64,000 nucleotides of DNA. Origin: Firmicutes bacterium UBA5286 (GTDB taxonomy: Bacteria; Bacillota; Proteinivoracia; UBA4975). The translations under genes and the position numbers were made by a program. The first letter of the stretch is position 1. Every line of letters starts with the position of its first letter. The notes below the pieces were generated by a model. It was not told the DNA's origin, made no database searches, and worked only from the letters and a program-made list of their open reading frames with translations. The stretch covers positions 1 through 64,000 of the forward strand of contig DHSM01000016.1 of assembly GCA_002408465.1 (NCBI GenBank), given 5' to 3'. Below are positions 33,405 through 42,461 of this stretch, in pieces.

Positions 33405-35237
33405 TCAGCGTTTTTTGAAGCTGGTGGCCAGCTGGACCCGGAAGCCTTTGCGGCTTTGGCGGACTGTGGCTTGCATAAAGCCAAAGAAGACTGCCGCCCA
33501 GACTAACATGGTGACGGCCAAGCCGAAGATGACTCGCAAAGCCGGCGCCCAGGTGAGGGGGCGAGTGAGCAGGCAAACCAGGTAGAGAAGGGTCTCTGGA
33601 AAGCCCCAGACAAAGTCCATGGGCGGCAGCTGCTGGATTATGTCCATGAGGGGGGCCGGGGGAAAGGTGTAAACCAGGCACAGGGCCAGCAGGCCGGTAA
33701 ACAGCAAATTAATCAGGAACATCATTATAGTTGCGCCGAAGGATATTCTCTGTTGAGGAACATCGGGATTATAGCGGCAGTTGTTGATTGAGTAGAACAG
33801 GCCGATGGCGCTGGCTCCCAGGGATATCAAGATGGCGCCCAGGGCCATGGCGATGATGATGTTGGGAGGAAGGCCGATGGCAATGGCGGTGCCTGTCAAC
33901 AGCAATTCCATCAGGATTAAGGTAGGCAATACCGCTGCCAGCAGTTTTCCCCAGACTACGGGCCAGCCGGCCAGGGGCACGCTGTTCAGGAGCCAGGAAG
34001 ATTCTCCCTCCCGGCCAAAGGACTGCAGGGCCATATTGCCGCTGAACATTACTGTGTACATGATTAGAATACCTACCAAGCTTTCTTCGGCCCCTCCTCC
34101 GGGTAGGAACAGGGCCCGGCCTACAAAAAACATCATAAGCAATAAAGGTGTGAGATAGCCAAACCATTCTCTGGTATCCCGCTTTATGCTGAGCAGGTCC
34201 TTTTTGGCCACTGCCCACATGCCATGGATGGGAGAAGCCAGGGCCAGGGATTCATCCCAGGCCCGGACGGGGGCAATTCCGTTGGCGGCAGGTTTTATTT
34301 TGCGGGCTTTGGCCTTTTTGCGGCTGCTTCCGCCTTGGCTCAGGGAAATCCAGCCCCGGCGAAAGCCCCTTTCTACCAGGAGAAAAGCGGGCACAAATAC
34401 AGCAGTAGCCAGCGCCAGAGTAAGCAGGGACCAAGACAGGGCAACGAGGTGGCTGCCCTGGGAGCCGCTTACTAAGGCCAGTGCACCCCAGCCCCAGGGA
34501 AACCAGTTCATCACCTGGAGCAGCTGCTGCTGGCTGCCCAGCCAGCCGGCCAGGTCCAGCCCAACGCCGCTGGACATTATCAGGTTGGGAATCTGAAAGA
34601 GCAAAGCAATGACGATGCCGCTGATGGCGCCGATGAACCCCACTGCTTCCTTGCTGCGGTGGGGTGGGACAATGCGCATTACAATTAGGTTGAGGAGCTC
34701 GGCTAATGCTGTGCCCAGGGCCAGCAAGCCCAGGGTGATGAGAATAAGCCATAAATAGTAGAGAACGGATGCTTTCAGCAGCAGCCCGAAAAAGAGGCCA
34801 GGCAGAAAAATGAACAGTCCTGCCCCCAGCAGGTTGCTGAAAGCCACCGACAGAGTTTTGACGGCAAATATGGCCCGGGTAGAGACTGGGGCTACAAAGA
34901 GCAGCTCCAAGTCTTCAGACATATAGAGGGAGGCGAAGGCGGCGGTGACGCCAAAAAAGATGCTGCTGATTACCCCCGCCATAAAGAGCAGGGAGAGGAA
35001 ACCCTGGCCAATCTCAGGAGTCATGGTCTCCAATGCGCCATATGCTGTTTCGCCGAGAAAGATCAAGAGGGCTAATAAGCTTAAAGTAGGCAGGGCCAGG
35101 AACAGCCAGGTCCGCAGCCGCCACTGCCGGAGTTTGTTCCGGGTGAGGCGCAGCTGGGTGGCAGCCAGCAGGCGGAAATCCTGCCAGAAACTGCGGGCAG
35201 GGGGGGCCTGGGTCAGGGGAGGGGGCAGAATGTTCAT
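33405..35237 (-). CDS. ABC-2-type exporter permease, large
   Basis: A 610-residue membrane protein with about twelve or more hydrophobic segments in two blocks (about 45-290 and 360-590) separated by a basic cytoplasmic stretch (SSRKKAKARKIKPAAN). It has no ATPase motif. It overlaps the ATP-binding gene by four bases and is clearly its partner. Large permeases of this kind occur in Firmicutes as uncharacterised exporters. The substrate is unknown. Confidence 0.8.
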   Translation of the reverse strand: MNILPPPLTQAPPARSFWQDFRLLAATQLRLTRNKLRQWRLRTWLFLALPTLSLLALLIFLGETAYGALETMTPEIGQGFLSLLFMAGVISSIFFGVTAAFASLYMSEDLELLFVAPVSTRAIFAVKTLSVAFSNLLGAGLFIFLPGLFFGLLLKASVLYYLWLILITLGLLALGTALAELLNLIVMRIVPPHRSKEAVGFIGAISGIVIALLFQIPNLIMSSGVGLDLAGWLGSQQQLLQVMNWFPWGWGALALVSGSQGSHLVALSWSLLTLALATAVFVPAFLLVERGFRRGWISLSQGGSSRKKAKARKIKPAANGIAPVRAWDESLALASPIHGMWAVAKKDLLSIKRDTREWFGYLTPLLLMMFFVGRALFLPGGGAEESLVGILIMYTVMFSGNMALQSFGREGESSWLLNSVPLAGWPVVWGKLLAAVLPTLILMELLLTGTAIAIGLPPNIIIAMALGAILISLGASAIGLFYSINNCRYNPDVPQQRISFGATIMMFLINLLFTGLLALCLVYTFPPAPLMDIIQQLPPMDFVWGFPETLLYLVCLLTRPLTWAPALRVIFGLAVTMLVWAAVFFGFMQATVRQSRKGFRVQLATSFKKR

Positions 35238-36010
35238 CGTCCGTTCCCTTCCAGGCTCTTGATTAATTCATCATGTTCGGCGCTCCCCGTCAGTTCAAGG
35301 AAGATATCCTCAAGGCTTTCGCTGCTCCCTACTTGGCTGCGCAGTTCTTCCGGACTGCCCTGGGCGATGAGTTGGCCTTCTTTAAGGATTCCCACTCGGT
35401 GGCACAGGCGCTCAGCAATTTCCAGGATGTGAGTGGAGACAAAGATTGTCGCCCCCTGCCGGGCCAGTTCGGCCATGACATCTTTGAGCAGGCGGGCGCT
35501 GGCGGGATCCAGTCCTACGGTGGGTTCGTCCATGAGGAGCACCCGGGGTTGGTGGATGAGGGCGGCGGCCAGGATTACTTTTTGGCGCATGCCATGGGAG
35601 TAGCCTTCCAGCAGTTCATCGGCCCGGTTTTCCAGGTCAAACATAGCCAGCAGCTGCTGAGCCCGCTGCCGGGAAATTTCCCTGGGAATGCGGTAGAGGT
35701 CAGCCATGAGGGCCAAAAATTCCCGGGCGGTCAACTTGCCGTAGAGTTTGGGCTGATCGGGGACATAGGCCAGGAGGGCCTTGGCTTTTGCCGGCTCTTT
35801 AACAATGTCTAAGCCGCAGATGAAAGCACTGCCGGCAGTGGGTTCCAGCAGGCCAGTGAGCATTTTGATGGTTGTGGTCTTGCCAGAACCGTTGGGGCCG
35901 AGAAAGCCAAAAATTTCTCCCGCCTTTACTTCCAGGTTGAGCCCGTTGACGGCAGTGGCAGTGCCGAAGCGCTTGGTCAGATTTTCTGTTTTAATGAGGA
36001 CATTTTCCAT
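35234..36010 (-). CDS. ABC exporter ATP-binding protein
   Basis: A 258-residue ATPase with Walker A (GPNGSGKTTT), Q-loop (YVPDQPKLYGKLTARE), signature (YSHGMRQK, where the usual LSGGQ is altered as in many CcmA-type exporters), Walker B (VLLMDEPTVGLDP) and switch His (STHILE). It is the first gene of a two-gene exporter operon. Confidence 0.9.
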   Translation of the reverse strand: MENVLIKTENLTKRFGTATAVNGLNLEVKAGEIFGFLGPNGSGKTTTIKMLTGLLEPTAGSAFICGLDIVKEPAKAKALLAYVPDQPKLYGKLTAREFLALMADLYRIPREISRQRAQQLLAMFDLENRADELLEGYSHGMRQKVILAAALIHQPRVLLMDEPTVGLDPASARLLKDVMAELARQGATIFVSTHILEIAERLCHRVGILKEGQLIAQGSPEELRSQVGSSESLEDIFLELTGSAEHDELIKSLEGNGR

Positions 36011-36184
36011 ATTGCTTCATCTCCAGTACTAATGCATTTATAAAAAATATATCACAATTCAGGCTTTCTCGAAACCCTGAGGCTCTGGAAAAATCAGGTG
36101 CTCGTCCCCCCGAATTTGTTGGAATCGGAATGTTTTCCCCGCCGGGCAAATATATTTTAGCAGTAAGCCTTAAGGGGTGATGAT

Positions 36185-36469
36185 ATGGAAGAAAGAATCC
36201 AAGTGCTGCGTGAAAAAATAGCCCAACGCATCAGCCGCCACGGCATGACAATCCCTGCAGTAATGTTTTTGGAAATGCATAAGCCCCTAGCCGGTGTTGG
36301 CGGCGCCCTCATCCACATGCTTGCACCGGGTCTGGACTGGATTTTGGGTGAGCAAAACACCGATGATTTAGCCATTCTCCTCAGCGACCGGAATCAGGTA
36401 GACTGCCTGATTTCCCGGATCGAGGAGTTGGATACCAAGACTTGTAAGGAGGTGAAAAACCAGTGCTAG
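36185..36469 (+). CDS. Small conserved-looking protein, first gene of the DUF6754/MutL cluster
   Basis: A 94-residue soluble protein with no recognised domain. The N-terminal part is helical and basic (EERIQVLREKIAQRISRH), followed by a mildly hydrophobic Gly-rich centre and an acidic tail (SRIEELDTKTCKEVKNQC). Its end overlaps the start of the DUF6754-like gene by seven bases, which ties it to that cluster. The ATG at 36185 follows AAGGGGTGA. Function unknown. Confidence 0.65.
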   Translation: MEERIQVLREKIAQRISRHGMTIPAVMFLEMHKPLAGVGGALIHMLAPGLDWILGEQNTDDLAILLSDRNQVDCLISRIEELDTKTCKEVKNQC

Positions 36470-37260
36470 AGGAGATCATTGTGGTCAATCGACTGGTGCT
36501 TTTGGGTCTGACTGTGGCAATTTCAGTAGCCCTGCTGATTGCAATCCGGCAGGCCAAGAAGGGAAAAAAGTTTTTTATCCGCCGCATCGCAGGTTTGGAG
36601 GCCATTGATGAGGCCGTGGGCCGGGCAACAGAAATGGGCCGCCCCGTCCACTTCAGCCCCGGCATCGCCAGCCTCAGTGAGGAGACGGCAGCCCAGACCT
36701 TGGCAGGTTTAGCTGTCTTAGGCTATGTAGCCAGGCTGACGGCCAAGTACGACACCGAATTGATTGTCACCAACAGGATGCCTGAAGTCCTGCCAATTAC
36801 CGAAGAAGTGGTGCGTCAGAATTATCTCAGCCAGGGCAAATCGGAAAATTATAATCCCGACAATATCGTCTTTTTGTCTGATGAGCAGTTTGCCTACGCT
36901 GCCGGGTGCATGGGCATCATGTCCCGGGAAAAGGTTGCTGCCAACATCATGATGGGCGCCTTCTGGGCGGAATCCCTGATCTTTGCCGAGGGCGGCTTTG
37001 CTGCCGGCTCCATCCAGGTGGCTGGGACCGCCAACACCCATCAGCTTCCCTTCTTTATTGCCGCTTGTGATTACTGCCTGATTGGCGAAGAGCTGTTTGC
37101 CGCCGGCGCCTACCTGTCCCAGGACCCCATGCAGGTTGCGGGCATTAAGGTTCAGGACCTAGGCAAGATTGTGGCGGTGCTGCTCATCATCATTGGCACA
37201 GTGACCACAACCTGCAACTGGCCTGTAATTTGCGAATTTTTAGCTCGGTTTGCATCTTAA
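36463..37260 (+). CDS. DUF6754-type membrane protein
   Basis: A 265-residue protein with one N-terminal hydrophobic helix (about 10-28), a soluble central domain (FIRRIAGLEAIDEAVGRATE, GRPVHFSPGIAS, then AAGCMGIMSREKVAANIMMG and AGTANTHQLPFFIAACDY) and a C-terminal helix (about 236-256). The central part matches what I know of DUF6754 proteins, which have no assigned function. It starts with GTG 36463 inside the preceding gene. Three membrane proteins and a MutL-family ATPase follow on the same strand. Confidence 0.72.
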   Translation: MLEEIIVVNRLVLLGLTVAISVALLIAIRQAKKGKKFFIRRIAGLEAIDEAVGRATEMGRPVHFSPGIASLSEETAAQTLAGLAVLGYVARLTAKYDTELIVTNRMPEVLPITEEVVRQNYLSQGKSENYNPDNIVFLSDEQFAYAAGCMGIMSREKVAANIMMGAFWAESLIFAEGGFAAGSIQVAGTANTHQLPFFIAACDYCLIGEELFAAGAYLSQDPMQVAGIKVQDLGKIVAVLLIIIGTVTTTCNWPVICEFLARFAS

Positions 37261-37292
37261 GCCAGGCAGATTATTAAGAGGAGGTGAAAGAA

Positions 37293-37913
37293 ATGCGTCG
37301 CGAAGTCCCAATTGCCGTTACCTTTGTGGCCGGCATCCTCTTCCTGCTGGATTATTTTATCAAGATTCCCTATGTCTCTGAAAATGTGGTGGGGCAATTC
37401 CTGGATTGGGCTATTATCATCGCCGCCTTTGCCCTGATCCTGGGGGCGGCAAACCTGTTGCGCATCCACATCCAAAAGATAATTAAAGGGAAGAAGGAGT
37501 GGTGGAACAGTGTAATCCTCCTGGTTGCCATGTTTGTCATGGCCATCATTCCCATCATCTGGACTCAGCAAAATGCTGTCTACACATTTCTGTTTAAGCA
37601 CATCTTTGAAAATCTAAACGGCACAATGTTTGCCCTCTTGGCCTTTTATATAGCCTCCGCCGCCTACCGGGCCTTCCGGATCAGGACGAAGGAGGCCGCG
37701 GTGCTGCTGGTTTCAGCAGTAGTGGTCATGTTGGGGGCCACTCCCATCGGCGCCAAGATCTGGAGCGGTTTTCCCGAATACTCCAGCTGGCTGCAGACGA
37801 TATTCACTACTGCAGGAATGCGGGGAATTATGATTGGCGCCTCCTTGGGCGCTACAGTAACTGCCCTGCGAATTATCTTTGGCATTGACAAATCATACTT
37901 TGGCGGCCAGTAA
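37293..37913 (+). CDS. Multi-pass membrane protein of the DUF6754/MutL cluster
   Basis: A 206-residue protein with about six hydrophobic helices and short loops. No family motif was recognised. The ATG at 37293 lies nine bases after GAGGAGG; a GTG at 37284 is the alternative start. It follows the DUF6754-like gene by 32 bases. Confidence 0.7.
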   Translation: MRREVPIAVTFVAGILFLLDYFIKIPYVSENVVGQFLDWAIIIAAFALILGAANLLRIHIQKIIKGKKEWWNSVILLVAMFVMAIIPIIWTQQNAVYTFLFKHIFENLNGTMFALLAFYIASAAYRAFRIRTKEAAVLLVSAVVVMLGATPIGAKIWSGFPEYSSWLQTIFTTAGMRGIMIGASLGATVTALRIIFGIDKSYFGGQ

Positions 37914-37949
37914 GAGCTGCCCAACCATCGCACAGGGAGGTGAAATTCT

Positions 37950-38774
37950 GTGAAGCTGTTGGAGAAGCTGCAGAGTATTGACCGGAGAATCATCTACTTG
38001 ATTCTTGCTCTGTCCATTATTTTGCCCCTGCTCTTCCCAATCGGGTTTCCTGTGGATACAACAAAGAATACCCAGGATGTGTATGATCAGGTTAATGCCC
38101 TGGCGCCTGGTTCCGTTGTCCTGCTGTCCTATGACTGGGATGCGGCCAGCGCCCCTGAGCTGCTGCCTCAGGCAGAAGCCCTGACCAAGCATATTCTGGA
38201 TAGAAAATTAAAGCTGGTGGCGGTTGCCCTTTGGAATCAGGGGGCTACATTTGCCGACCGGGTCCACAACGCTATTGCCCCGGAAGTGGGGGCAGTGTAT
38301 GGACAAGATTATGTCAACCTGGGTTATCGTCCCGGCGGGTCTGTAGTCCTCAACTCACTGGCTCGGGATATCCACGTCACATTCCCCGAGGATGTGGCCC
38401 GGACCAAGACCGCCAGCATCCCCATGATGAAGGAGATTAAGAGCATCGACGATATTGACCTGGTAATCTGCCTGTCTGCCGGCGACCCGGGCTTAAGGAC
38501 TTATATTGAGCAGATTGGAGCTCAGTATCCAGTGACCATTAGCGGCGGCGTCACCGCTGTTTCGGTGCCGGGAATGCTGCCTTACCTGCAGTCCGGCGAC
38601 CTGGTGGGCCTGCTGGCGGGTATGAGCGGGGCCGCCCAGTACGAAAACCTGGTGGACCGGCCCGGCCTTGGCCTCGGCGGCATGGATGCCCAGTCAATCA
38701 GCCATTTAGTGATAATCGCTTTCATAATTATTGGCAATATTGCTTTTCTCGCCGGGGGCAGAAAGAAGAAATAG
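37950..38774 (+). CDS. Membrane protein with soluble middle domain, DUF6754/MutL cluster
   Basis: A 274-residue protein with an N-terminal helix (about 14-32), a soluble domain of about 200 residues and a C-terminal helix (about 250-268). The soluble part (VLLSYDWDAASAPELLPQAEALTKHIL, then ICLSAGDPGLRTYIEQIG) looks like an alpha/beta fold without visible catalytic residues. The start is GTG 37950 behind GGAGGTG. Function unknown. Confidence 0.7.
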   Translation: MKLLEKLQSIDRRIIYLILALSIILPLLFPIGFPVDTTKNTQDVYDQVNALAPGSVVLLSYDWDAASAPELLPQAEALTKHILDRKLKLVAVALWNQGATFADRVHNAIAPEVGAVYGQDYVNLGYRPGGSVVLNSLARDIHVTFPEDVARTKTASIPMMKEIKSIDDIDLVICLSAGDPGLRTYIEQIGAQYPVTISGGVTAVSVPGMLPYLQSGDLVGLLAGMSGAAQYENLVDRPGLGLGGMDAQSISHLVIIAFIIIGNIAFLAGGRKKK

Positions 38775-38808
38775 TCCGGATTGAAACCAAAGACAAGGAG
38801 GTGTAGGA

Positions 38809-39438
38809 ATGGAAACCTTGGGAATTTGGATCGGCGCTCTGGGCACCTTGGCCATCCTCAGTTTCCTCTTTCGGGAGAATCCCTTCTTCCGGACAGCTGA
38901 GCACTTGTTTATCGGGCTGGCAGCAGGGATTGGCATCTTTTACGGCTACCAGACCATTGTCACCAATGCCTGGAATCCCCTGTTCAATCCGGCTGATGGC
39001 GAAGTCCGCAAGTGGTTCTTAATTGTGCCCTTGGTGCTGGGAGTGCTGCTCTATACCCGCTTCCTCAACAAGGGCAAGTGGATCAGCCGCATCCCTCTTG
39101 GCTTTCTCGTGGGCGTCGGCAGCGCCCTGGCCATTCGGGGGGTTATTGGCGCCTCGTTCATGAGCCAAATCCTGGCGACAATGCAGCTGCCCCTGTGGCA
39201 TACCATGGCCAAGTTTAAAATCGACTCAATCCTGTTTATTCTTGGTGTCATCGGCACTTTGATTTATTTCTACTTTTCCCGGGAGCAGAAGGGCCCCCTT
39301 AAGGTCGGAGCAAGCATTGGCAAATGGGTGATGATGATTGCCTTTGGCGCCGCCTTCGGCAACACCGTCATGGCCCGTATGTCCCTGCTGGTGGGCAGAA
39401 TCTACTTTCTGCTGGGGGAATGGCTGCATATTCTATAA
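38809..39438 (+). CDS. Multi-pass membrane protein of the DUF6754/MutL cluster
   Basis: A 209-residue protein with about six hydrophobic helices and a conserved-looking first loop (RENPFFRTAEHLFIGLAAGI). No family was recognised. The ATG at 38809 follows GGAGGTG. It sits between the preceding membrane protein and the MutL-like gene; a GC hairpin without T-tract separates it from the latter and may reduce read-through. Confidence 0.7.
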   Translation: METLGIWIGALGTLAILSFLFRENPFFRTAEHLFIGLAAGIGIFYGYQTIVTNAWNPLFNPADGEVRKWFLIVPLVLGVLLYTRFLNKGKWISRIPLGFLVGVGSALAIRGVIGASFMSQILATMQLPLWHTMAKFKIDSILFILGVIGTLIYFYFSREQKGPLKVGASIGKWVMMIAFGAAFGNTVMARMSLLVGRIYFLLGEWLHIL

Positions 39439-39445
39439 GCAAAAG

Positions 39446-39465
39446 GGGCCCGCCCTGGCGGGCCC
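39446..39465 (+). other. GC-rich hairpin within the cluster
   Basis: GGGCCCGC pairs with GCGGGCCC across a CCTG loop, but no T-tract follows, so it may be an RNA-stability or attenuation element between the membrane genes and the MutL-like gene. Confidence 0.45.
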
Positions 39466-39490
39466 TTCCGAATAAGCGAGGTGGCAACTG

Positions 39491-41296
39491 ATGTCTGAAC
39501 AGCGGGTAAATGTAATTTTGGCAGTGGACTGCGGCAGCACCACAACCAAGGCAATCCTGATTGAGCGGCTGGGGGACGAATATCGCCTGCAGGCAAGAGG
39601 CGAGGCCCCCACCACTGTGGAAAAGCCCTTTGAAGATGTGACCATGGGAGTAAGAAATGCCATCAGTGAAGTGGAGGAATTGGCGGGAAGAAAATTCATG
39701 GATGATAAAGGCATCATTACTCCTGCCCGGGGCCAGCAGGGAGTGGATTTATTCTTAGCCACCAGCAGCGCCGGCGGCGGCCTGCAGATGATGGTGGCGG
39801 GAGTGGTCAGGAAAATGACCGCCGAAAGCGCCCAGCGAGCCGCTTTGGGGGCAGGTGCCATTGTCATGGATACCATCGCCGTGGATGACGGACGCCTGAC
39901 CTACCAAAAGATTGAGCGCATCCGCCAGCTGCGGCCGGATATGGTCCTGGTGGCTGGGGGCATCGACGGGGGAACTGTATCCCATGTGGTGGAAATTGCC
40001 GAGATTCTGGCGGCCTCTGATCCCCACCCCCGGCTGGGGACGGGCTACAAACTGCCGGTTATCTATTGCGGCAATTCCGCCGCCAGGGACCAGGTGGGGG
40101 AGTTGCTGGCGGCAAAGACTGACCTGAAGTTCTTGGCCAACATTCGGCCGGTGCTGGAAAAGGAAGAGCTGGGGCCTGCCCGGGAAGAGATCCACAATCT
40201 CTTTATGGGGCATGTCATGGCCCAGGCCCCGGGGTATAAACAGCTTTTGGCCTGGACCCACGCGCCAATAATGCCCACCCCGGCGGCAGTGGGCAAGATT
40301 ATTCAGACTCTCGCCCGGGAAAATGACATCAACATTATCGGAGTGGATATCGGGGGGGCCACCACCGACATCTTCTCAGTCTTTGACCAGGTGTTTAACC
40401 GCACTGTCAGCGCAAACCTGGGCATGAGCTACAGTATCTGCAACGTGTTGGTGGAGACGGGGGCAGACAATATTCTGCGCTGGCTTCCCTTTACCATTGA
40501 ACCGGCGGAATTAAAAAACCGCATCCGCAATAAGATGATCCGGCCCACAACTATCCCCCACACCCTTGAAGACCTGCTGATTGAACAGGCCATTGCCCGG
40601 GAGGCCCTGAGCCTGGCGTTTGCTCATCATAAGACCCTGGCGGTGGGGCTAAGGGGGGTGCAGCGGCAGCGCACAATTGGCGAGGCCTTTCAACAGAGCA
40701 GCGGCGAAGAAACCCTGGTGGATATGATGGCGTTGGAGATGCTTGTGGGCAGCGGTGGCTGCCTTTCCCACGCCCCTCGCCGAGTGCAGAGCGCCATGAT
40801 GATGATCGATGGCTTCCAGCCTCAGGGGGTTACCCGGCTGGCGGTGGACAGCATTTTCATGATGCCGCAGCTGGGGGTGCTTTCGGATATCCATCCTCAG
40901 GGGGCGACCCAGGTCTTCGAAAAGGACTGCCTCATTCATCTGGGTTCGGTGCTGGCCCCCAGGGGCAGGGGAAAAATCGGCGACAAATGCCTCTGGGGAG
41001 CAGTAAGCTGGCCGGGAGGCAGCGCTGAGGTCGATTTGCACTGGGGAGATATTCAGCTGATTGTCGGACAGGGACCATTCCAGGCAGATCTTCATCCCCA
41101 TTTTGCCGTAGATATCGGCGCCGGCCGGGGCAGGGCCCTGCGCCGGGAGGTTGCCGGCGGGGTGTGCGGGCTCTTCCTTGATTGCCGGGGGAGGTCCCTG
41201 ATGCTGGCTGAGGATGAGAAAACCCGGGTGCGCCAGTTGCTCAAGTGGTATGAGCAGGTTGGAATGTACCCAATGTCGGTGGAGGGAGCGCTATGA
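39491..41296 (+). CDS. MutL-family (glutamate mutase accessory-like) ASKHA ATPase
   Basis: A 601-residue protein with the actin/Hsp70-type phosphate loops AVDCGSTTTKAIL near the start and GVDIGGATTDIFSVF near residue 285. This pattern is that of the MutL family, named after the protein beside glutamate mutase in Clostridium and thought to help reactivate B12 enzymes. No mutase subunits or other B12 enzymes are in the window; instead five small genes, four of them for membrane proteins, precede it, so it may power another process. It overlaps the next gene by four bases (ATGA). Confidence 0.85.
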   Translation: MSEQRVNVILAVDCGSTTTKAILIERLGDEYRLQARGEAPTTVEKPFEDVTMGVRNAISEVEELAGRKFMDDKGIITPARGQQGVDLFLATSSAGGGLQMMVAGVVRKMTAESAQRAALGAGAIVMDTIAVDDGRLTYQKIERIRQLRPDMVLVAGGIDGGTVSHVVEIAEILAASDPHPRLGTGYKLPVIYCGNSAARDQVGELLAAKTDLKFLANIRPVLEKEELGPAREEIHNLFMGHVMAQAPGYKQLLAWTHAPIMPTPAAVGKIIQTLARENDINIIGVDIGGATTDIFSVFDQVFNRTVSANLGMSYSICNVLVETGADNILRWLPFTIEPAELKNRIRNKMIRPTTIPHTLEDLLIEQAIAREALSLAFAHHKTLAVGLRGVQRQRTIGEAFQQSSGEETLVDMMALEMLVGSGGCLSHAPRRVQSAMMMIDGFQPQGVTRLAVDSIFMMPQLGVLSDIHPQGATQVFEKDCLIHLGSVLAPRGRGKIGDKCLWGAVSWPGGSAEVDLHWGDIQLIVGQGPFQADLHPHFAVDIGAGRGRALRREVAGGVCGLFLDCRGRSLMLAEDEKTRVRQLLKWYEQVGMYPMSVEGAL

Positions 41297-42405
41297 GTGA
41301 CGCTTATTTGCCCGGACTGACGGTAAGCGAACTGACCCCCGTCTGCAAAGTTCGGCGCCTGCCCCTAAAGGGAGAAGTGCCGGTAAAAGCCGGGGAGCGG
41401 GTGGAACCAGACACAGTTGTCGCCCAGACCTTTGTGCCGGGGTGCCCTCATCTGGTGGCAGCTTCCAATCTCTTGAATATTGAGCCGGGGGAGTTGCCGT
41501 CGGTAATGCTGAAAAAGGTGGGGGACAGGGTCCAGGCAGGAGAAGTAATTGCCCGCTACAGCGCGTTTTTTGGCCTGCTCAAGGGCCGGTGCCAGTCACC
41601 GGCCACAGGGGTGGTGGAACATGTCTCCGCTGTCACCGGCCAGGTGATGATCCGGGAGCCGGCGGTGCCGGTGGCTGTCAAAGCTTATATATCAGGGACA
41701 GTAACCAGGGTGATGCCTGGGGAAGGGGTGGAGGTGGAGACTACAGCCGCCTTCATTCAAGGGATATTCGGCATTGGCGGCGAGGGCAGCGGCAAATTGC
41801 GCCTGGCAGTAAATGACCCCGGAGAAATTCTCAGCCCCCGGCAAATTAAGGAGGAAGACAGAGGCTGCATCCTTGTGGGCGGGTCACTGGTAACGGCTGC
41901 TTCCCTCCGGCGAGCGGAGGAGGTCGGTGTCACAGGTATCATCTGCGGGGGCATTCTCGATAAAGACCTCCACGACTACTTGGGCTATGAGATTGGCGTA
42001 GCCATTACCGGCCATGAGGATATTCCTCTGTCCCTGGTTGTCACAGAGGGCTTTGGCCGAATCCCCATGGCTCAAAAGACCTTTACCCTATTGCGCAAGC
42101 TGGATGGGCAGCAGGCTTCCATCAATGGCAGCACCCAAATTAGGGCGGGGGTCCTCCGCCCCGAGATAGTGGTGCCCAGGAAAGGTGCAGAAATGACCAA
42201 AGAAGTGGCAGCCACCGGCCTGGAAATCGGTACCCGGGTGCGGGTAATCCGCAATCCCTGGTTTGGCAAACTGGGCAAAGTCACCGGGCTGCCTGTGGAA
42301 CTGCAGAAAATCGAGAGCGAGGCCTTGGTCCGGGTGGTGCAGGTAGGACTGGAGGGCGGCCGGCGGGTGACAGTGCCCCGGGCCAATGTAGAGATTCTCT
42401 CATAG
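41293..42405 (+). CDS. Conserved hypothetical protein with barrel-sandwich and KOW-like parts
   Basis: A 370-residue soluble protein. Residues about 25-120 (PLKGEVPVKAGERVEPDTVVAQ, KVGDRVQAGEVIA, SPATGVVEHVS) repeat a lipoyl/RnfC-like barrel-sandwich pattern. The middle has DRGCILVGGSLVTAASLRRA. The end (GTRVRVIRNPWFGKLGKV, then VTVPRANVEIL) looks like a KOW/SH3 barrel. No catalytic site is evident. Translation is coupled to the MutL-like gene by a four-base overlap. The combination suggests a scaffold or adaptor rather than an enzyme (inference). Confidence 0.7.
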   Translation: MSDAYLPGLTVSELTPVCKVRRLPLKGEVPVKAGERVEPDTVVAQTFVPGCPHLVAASNLLNIEPGELPSVMLKKVGDRVQAGEVIARYSAFFGLLKGRCQSPATGVVEHVSAVTGQVMIREPAVPVAVKAYISGTVTRVMPGEGVEVETTAAFIQGIFGIGGEGSGKLRLAVNDPGEILSPRQIKEEDRGCILVGGSLVTAASLRRAEEVGVTGIICGGILDKDLHDYLGYEIGVAITGHEDIPLSLVVTEGFGRIPMAQKTFTLLRKLDGQQASINGSTQIRAGVLRPEIVVPRKGAEMTKEVAATGLEIGTRVRVIRNPWFGKLGKVTGLPVELQKIESEALVRVVQVGLEGGRRVTVPRANVEILS

Positions 42406-42461
42406 GGGGGTGGTCTTCGTCCCCGCCTTATTGTAGGGGGGTGGTCTTCGCCCCCCCTACA
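42403..42461. repeat. A-type G/C hairpin repeat, tandem copies, overlapping the glycyl radical enzyme gene end
   Basis: Two copies of TAGGGGGGTGGTCTTCG lie head to tail. The second (42432-42461) is a near-perfect hairpin flanked by TGTAGGGGGG and CCCCCCCTACA. It resembles module A near 19953 and 24949 and supplies the last codons of the minus-strand enzyme gene. Confidence 0.7.

Noticed and set aside
39491..41296. Glutamate mutase operon
   Set aside because: Only the MutL-like protein is present; the B12-binding S subunit and the catalytic E subunit are not in the window.
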